Below, in pieces: positions 7,194 to 11,320 of a DNA stretch of 11,320 nt. Numbering within the stretch: position 1 is the stretch's first letter; each line of letters starts with the position of its first letter. Source of the DNA: Haplosporangium gracile (lineage: Eukaryota > Mortierellomycota > Mortierellomycetes > Mortierellales > Mortierellaceae); NCBI GenBank assembly GCA_015499985.1, contig JAAAUF010001145.1, forward strand, positions 1-11,320. Reading direction: 5' to 3'. Under the pieces are notes generated by a model, which worked only from the letters and a program-made list of their open reading frames with translations, was not told the DNA's origin and did not search any database. Position numbers and translations under genes: made by a program.

Positions 7194-9150
7194 GCAGCAC
7201 TCGCACGTTTGTTGTAGACTGCCCTAGCCTTCTCAGTACTTGGTGAGACACTTGCAGGTTTTGATCCTTTACTCTCAACCTCCTGCAGAAACCCGAGTGT
7301 CGGCCTATTTGCGACAATACCCTCGACAAACTTCAACCACAACCATCGGGGCATGTACTTTAGAAAAAGGAGTGCCAAAGTACCCAGGAACCCACGATTC
7401 AAAAGCAGGCTTAGGAGTTGACTGCCCTTGGAGGCTTCGATCACAGGTGGGAGACGTTCGGCTTTGTACTCTGCGAATGCATGTTCGATATCCTTGGCAG
7501 TGTTTGAGGGGAGAGCGTAGATCAGGTTTGCGAGTGCTATCGCGTCGTGCATTGCTGTGATAGCGCCTAGGGGGGGGCAGATAAAAAGGGGAAGTAGAGG
7601 GCGTGTGAGCTTCATACCCCACCAACATACCATTGCGTAGTTTGAATTCACAGGTAACAAAAATGAACTTACCCTGGCCGCCAGAAGGGTGCAGCTTGTG
7701 GCATGCTACAAATCAAATATATAAAATAAAGGGAAACGAGAGGTGAGCCTGAAAGAAAGAAAAAAAGAAAAAAAAATCAAACCCCTACAAATACAACCAC
7801 ACTTTGCCTACCATCCCCCAAGAGCACGGTGCGTCCAGAGTACCAGGTCTTGAAGATCTTCTCTTCCAGCATGACCTTGGAGATCTGGTCCTTGGGTGTC
7901 CTGTCGTACAAGTCTCCAAGTGTCAGCTTTCCGTTCCCAAACGGTATAGGAAAATTGCGGGTCTGGTCACACATTGCCTGAGCTGCATACGGTCCCCACT
8001 CCGAGTTCTCTGAATGGCGAAATCGTTGTTCTTGGGCTGCCTTGCTCGTTTTTTCTGTCAAGTGTTCTATGACAACCCAGGCCACTGTTTGCTGCTTTGT
8101 AGTGAACAGAGACCACTTTTGAATGCAAACTGAGGTTAGCCAAGGCATGAAAACGAAGATAAGAACCAAAAAATAATGTTTTGTGAAAATGAAGAAGAAA
8201 AAGAAAAAAAAAACGTGTGACTTACAGTGAATGGCTTGTTGTCGCCAAGGGTGTTAATAAAAGGATGCTCAGGATCCTTCAGCTGCGGAAACTCTTCAAC
8301 ATCTAGTGGCCCCGTTTGTCCAACAAGGCAAGTGCAGTTGAATGGAAGATCCTCCTGGTCACTCTTGGGCAGCTTGTCGTCCTTCTTCAGCACATCGTAC
8401 ATACGCTGACGAACAGCACTGTAGGCGCCATCAGCCCCGACAAGAATGTCTCCTTCGTAGATTGAGTTGTCGCTGGTCTGGATGATGATTTTTTCCTCCT
8501 TTTCTGAGATGGTAAGGACGCGCTTGTTGAAGAGGATTTTGTGTTTTGGGACTTGGGAGAGGAGGAGGTCGTACAGGAGAGGACGAGCGACGATGTATCC
8601 TGAGTAACCGCACCTGTGAATTAAATAAAAAAAAAAAACAATATATGATGACTTTAGAACTAATTTTCTCTTCGGCGCAATAAGAAAGCGACAAGAACTG
8701 TTAACAAAAGACAGAGATTGACATACATGTCCTCGGCGACTTTCAGGTCCAAAGCTGGAAGGGACTCTCCCGACTCACGAATATCTGTCGATACGGTGAA
8801 TGGCTTGGCCATATCGACATATTTTTCATACAGACTCAGTTGTTCAAACACCGGCATCATCTGTCCTCCAACGCTCAATGCCGATCCTATCCAGGGCGAC
8901 AAAAAAAGGGAAAGAGGTATGGGTGAGATCCATTAGTCCGATAGCACTTTTGCTCCTGTTTTGCAAAGGGACCGAGAATCGAAAGGGAATGCTTTGCTGA
9001 CGATGTACCCAAGGGTTTGACAGTTGAGGCTCTTTCAAAGATGGTGTAGGGAATGTTGCATCGTTCCAGAGAGGCACCGAGCATTAGACCTCCCAGCCCA
9101 GCACCAACGATAAGGATATGGGGTTGCGGATCCGTCGCGGGTGTTGACAT
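7178..9150 (-). CDS. FAD-dependent class A monooxygenase (PHBH fold), six exons, 471 aa
   Basis: Exons, read on the minus strand: 9150-9009, 8886-8727, 8613-8226, 8115-7812, 7705-7673 and 7566-7178. The five introns are 106-122 nt. The total is 1416 nt including the stop. The product is a single-component flavin hydroxylase that uses NAD(P)H and O2 to hydroxylate an organic substrate, here unknown. Landmarks: dinucleotide-binding GAGLGG at 16-21 with the ribose-binding acidic residue in IFER at 39, the DG motif GDILVGADGAYSAVR at 155-169, and the GD motif LLGDACHKLHPSGGQG at 328-343. A family-typical helix TAMHDAIALANLIYAL follows. There is no signal peptide or clear membrane anchor. The exon 3-4 join uses an AAAG acceptor at 8116 that restores NKPFT-WSLFTTKQ; the nearer CAG at 8130 would shift the frame. 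Large families of such enzymes occur in Mortierella-type fungi, often in secondary metabolism; the specific role here is not visible. Confidence 0.92.
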
Positions 9151-9240
9151 TTCCTTGTCTTTGGAATGATAGTGAAATGACAGGTGAGGGTGAGGACTGA
9201 AAAATGAAGAAAAAGAGGAATCAAATGAGTTGAGTCGAGA

Positions 9241-9289
9241 GAAAAGAAAGAAACGAAAAAAGAAAAGAAAGAAACGAAAAAAGAAAAGG
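9241..9289. repeat. Perfect 21-bp purine tandem repeat, about 2.3 copies
   Basis: Units at 9241-9261 and 9262-9282 are identical (each begins GAAAAGAAAGAAACG), followed by a partial third copy. On the minus strand this is a pyrimidine tract about 90-140 bp upstream of the monooxygenase ATG, within its likely leader or core promoter. It probably arose by slippage in a CT-rich promoter element. Confidence 0.85.
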
Positions 9290-10190
9290 TCGCATGAAAT
9301 AAGAGCTCACCTTTATTCATCCCCTCGTCCTGCGTTTCCTATCTCTCTCACATTGCACGTTTTTACCGTCGGAGAGAGAAAAGAGTACCATTGCGATCTC
9401 TTGCAATGTTGTGCAACGAACGGAAAAAAAGAGAAGATGCTCCGACTTTTGCCATGAGATTGAGCGCCCCTTCTCCCTTTTTATCAACGAAATAGTTAAC
9501 GCTTCTTGTAGAATCCTTTCACGTTCTGGCATCATTCTTCAAAGCGATTGCTATTATCCAAACACTACTGAGGAAATAGCGATTGGCATTGACAAGATGG
9601 GTACATTCTTGCTTCATCGTCCCTCGCAATCAGGACAGAGAAAGAGTCACCTCTTGAAAAATTGATGGAAGGAACGGAAGTAAAAATTGCTCTCTTTTTT
9701 TTTTCTTGCCTTCCATTGTTTACCACAATAGCGAAAGTGAACCCATTCGCACAAGATAAAGACACCGTGACGATTGCGTGCAAGGGGAAGGGACATATGT
9801 CTTCATGACAAAGAGGCAGTTGCACCTTTCTTCCCCTCTGGAACAAGCGTATAGGAAGGCGCTTGATGAATGGCGAGAAGTTGTGTGCTGCTTGATATTC
9901 TACTAAAAAAATCGTGCACTCTCCGCCTCATGTTTTTAGAAGGGCAGTGGGTAAATCCAGATGGACCCATTGCAATTTACAACAAGCATGGAGAGGATGG
10001 CGTCTGGTAAGGGACATGGGGATTGCTACAAACACGCCTGATTAGAACACAGAAACCCCGTGCATGAATGCCATTGAGTACATGCATAGGATGTAAAGAA
10101 GATCAGTGCATTTTTTTTGGTTAGAGGAATTGAACAGACTGTTGTCTGAGCCCGCCATCAATTTAGCTGCATGCTTTTGCACCCTTCCAT
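9290..10190. other. Intergenic region between two divergent genes, no convincing gene
   Basis: This is the shared upstream region of the monooxygenase (minus) and the right partial gene (plus). Open frames are short and lack motifs. One 26-codon frame at 9930-10010 (inner part EGQWVNPDGPIAIYNKHG) looks more protein-like than its surroundings. It ends at TGGTAAGGG, which also reads as a splice donor, so it might be an exon or gene remnant. Confidence 0.4.
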
Positions 10191-10275
10191 TCTACCCTCC
10201 CTTCTTTCTTTCTTTTCAGCTCTACCCTTCCTTCTTCATTTACCTTTTCTCTTCACCCACTTTATTCTTCCGTCC
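10191..10275 (+). promoter_or_regulatory. CT-rich promoter or leader tract of the right partial gene
   Basis: A long pyrimidine tract (CTTCTTTCTTTCTTTT, then CCTTCCTTCTTC and CTTTTCTCTTC) is followed by a TATA-like TTTTATATTC at about 10291-10300 and A/C-rich leader sequence up to the ATG at 10446. The arrangement matches the other genes here. Transcription probably starts between about 10300 and 10340. Confidence 0.5.
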
Positions 10276-10445
10276 AGTCAACCCAACCCTCTTTTATATT
10301 CATTCCTCTTCCCATAACTCCCACCCCTCCACCCACTAACGTTCAGCATCTCACCAGAAAAAACAACAAGTAGGAAACAACAACACCCAGCAACTACCCT
10401 TATCTCCTTATACCTCCAACGTTCTTTTCGCTTTATCATACGACA

Positions 10446-11320
10446 ATGACATCACACCAACGCTTCCGACAAGGCGACAAGGTTGAGTTTCTTGCTGTGC
10501 GCAAGAACAAGACCACTGGTGAGCTTTACAGTCGTATCACAGATGTTCAAAGGGTCTTCCCTGGCGTTTCATTATTCAAGGTCAAGGGCGTTGTCCTTTA
10601 CTACCTCGAGGACGAGAACGAACAAGAGTAAGAAAAGAGGGCAGGAGACAGCATCATGAGAAACACAGGTTCGTTGGTTCATATGTAATTTTCGCTTGCA
10701 CTGCTTTTATACTAATACATCACCTTGTTGCACTTTGGCATAGATATGAACCGAAGAGAATCGCCCACTACCCGGAGGATATCATTGACATCGTTGCCAC
10801 CGACCCTGCCCATGCCCATATGAGCCCTCCTCCCATCAATGTGCCTTCTTCGATTTCACCCCAAACCAACAGCGGAAATTCAAGTCAATTGCTCTCAACT
10901 CAGAACTTGGACCTGACTGTGTCGAATATCTCTCTGCAGCCTGCACCTTCTGCAGCCACAAGCACCCTTATCCGCACTCCCCTACGGTACCTTACCTCGC
11001 CTCTTGCCTCACCTACCCATGTCATCCACTCGGCAGCATCCCTCGCTCGCCCCATGGTAGTGCTCTCAACAATGGCAGCAGACATCAAACAACTCCAGCA
11101 ACAAATCGATCGCTCTACCGACCAGCAGTCGGCCCACTACCAGCAGCTTTTGGCACAACTTGCTTATATGATCGCCCAGATGAATGCAATGCTTCAGGAG
11201 CAGGCAGCCTCAAAAGAGAGAGAGGAGCAGATGTTGCGAGAGCAGGCCGAGTCCAAGCTGAGGGAGGAGCTGATACTGGCTAAGCAGCAGGAGTCCATTG
11301 ACCGACTCGTTGTGGCCCAG
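10446..11320 (+). CDS. Uncharacterised coiled-coil protein of the same paralogous family (partial, runs off right edge)
   Basis: Exon 1 is 10446-10627. The intron is 10628-10743 (116 nt, GTAAGA to TAG), and exon 2 runs from 10744 past the window end with no stop, giving 253 visible residues. I do not know the function. In order: the conserved N-terminal module (1-61, MTSHQRFRQG to DENEQE), a short continuation YEPKRIAHYPEDIIDIVA (62-79), a Ser/Pro/Thr-rich linker (about 80-170), and from about 173 to the edge a Gln/Glu/Leu-rich coiled coil (DIKQLQQQIDR, QLLAQLAYMIAQM, EREEQMLREQAESKLREEL). Without splicing, the frame stops at TAA 10629-10631, so the intron is required. The leader is pyrimidine-rich. 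From memory, proteins with this type of N-terminus and coiled coil form a large family in Mortierella-type fungi with longer C-terminal regions. That part lies outside the window. Confidence 0.78.

Noticed and set aside
8116..8129. CTCAG acceptor ending at 8130 for monooxygenase intron 3
   Set aside because: It would put exon 4 out of frame, and it sits only about 6 nt from the GCTAAC branch site. The AAAG at 8116 keeps the frame and restores the family-like TWSLFTTKQ stretch.
9084..9320. Minus-strand frame with Phe/Ser heptad-like repeats
   Set aside because: The apparent protein repeat is just the translation of the 21-bp purine/pyrimidine DNA repeat upstream of the monooxygenase start.
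9411..9665. 84-codon plus-strand frame between the divergent genes
   Set aside because: It has mixed-composition content without motif or promoter features, and its length is within chance expectation.

Overview
The window looks like genomic DNA of a filamentous fungus, most likely an early-diverging one of the Mortierella type (Mortierellomycota). The evidence is intron-containing genes with short GT-AG introns (mostly 98-150 nt) with GTAAGT/GTATGT-like donors and CTAAC/ACTAAT-like branch sites, CT-rich 5' leaders, and gene families I associate with that group. The phylum call is inference. No rRNA, tRNA, CRISPR array or intact transposon is visible.

Layout, left to right. (1) 36-217, minus: first exon of a gene running off the left edge. 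(2) about 1200-2330, plus: a decayed protein-coding gene split over three frames, with stops and frameshifts. (3) 2563-4375, plus: a complete three-exon BCS1-type AAA ATPase of the mitochondrial inner membrane, 536 aa. (4) 4654-5507, plus: a four-exon gene for a 117-aa protein I do not recognise. (5) 6235-6633, plus: an intronless gene for a 132-aa secreted protein with eight cysteines, behind a clear TATA box. (6) 7178-9150, minus: a complete six-exon FAD-dependent class A monooxygenase, 471 aa, convergent with the secreted-protein gene. (7) 10446-11320+, plus: the first two exons of a gene whose first exon is paralogous to gene (1); it runs off the right edge after entering a long coiled coil.

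The genes do not form an obvious pathway. BCS1 is a housekeeping respiratory-assembly factor. The monooxygenase and the secreted cysteine-rich protein are accessory functions. The most unusual structural feature is the pair of paralogous genes bracketing the window on opposite strands, both pointing outward. Their 182-nt first exons are equal in length, share the intron position and phase, and match at 46 of 61 residues. Spliced models were built by hand from motif continuity and consensus splice sites. Exon boundaries are given in each entry so that they can be checked against RNA data.
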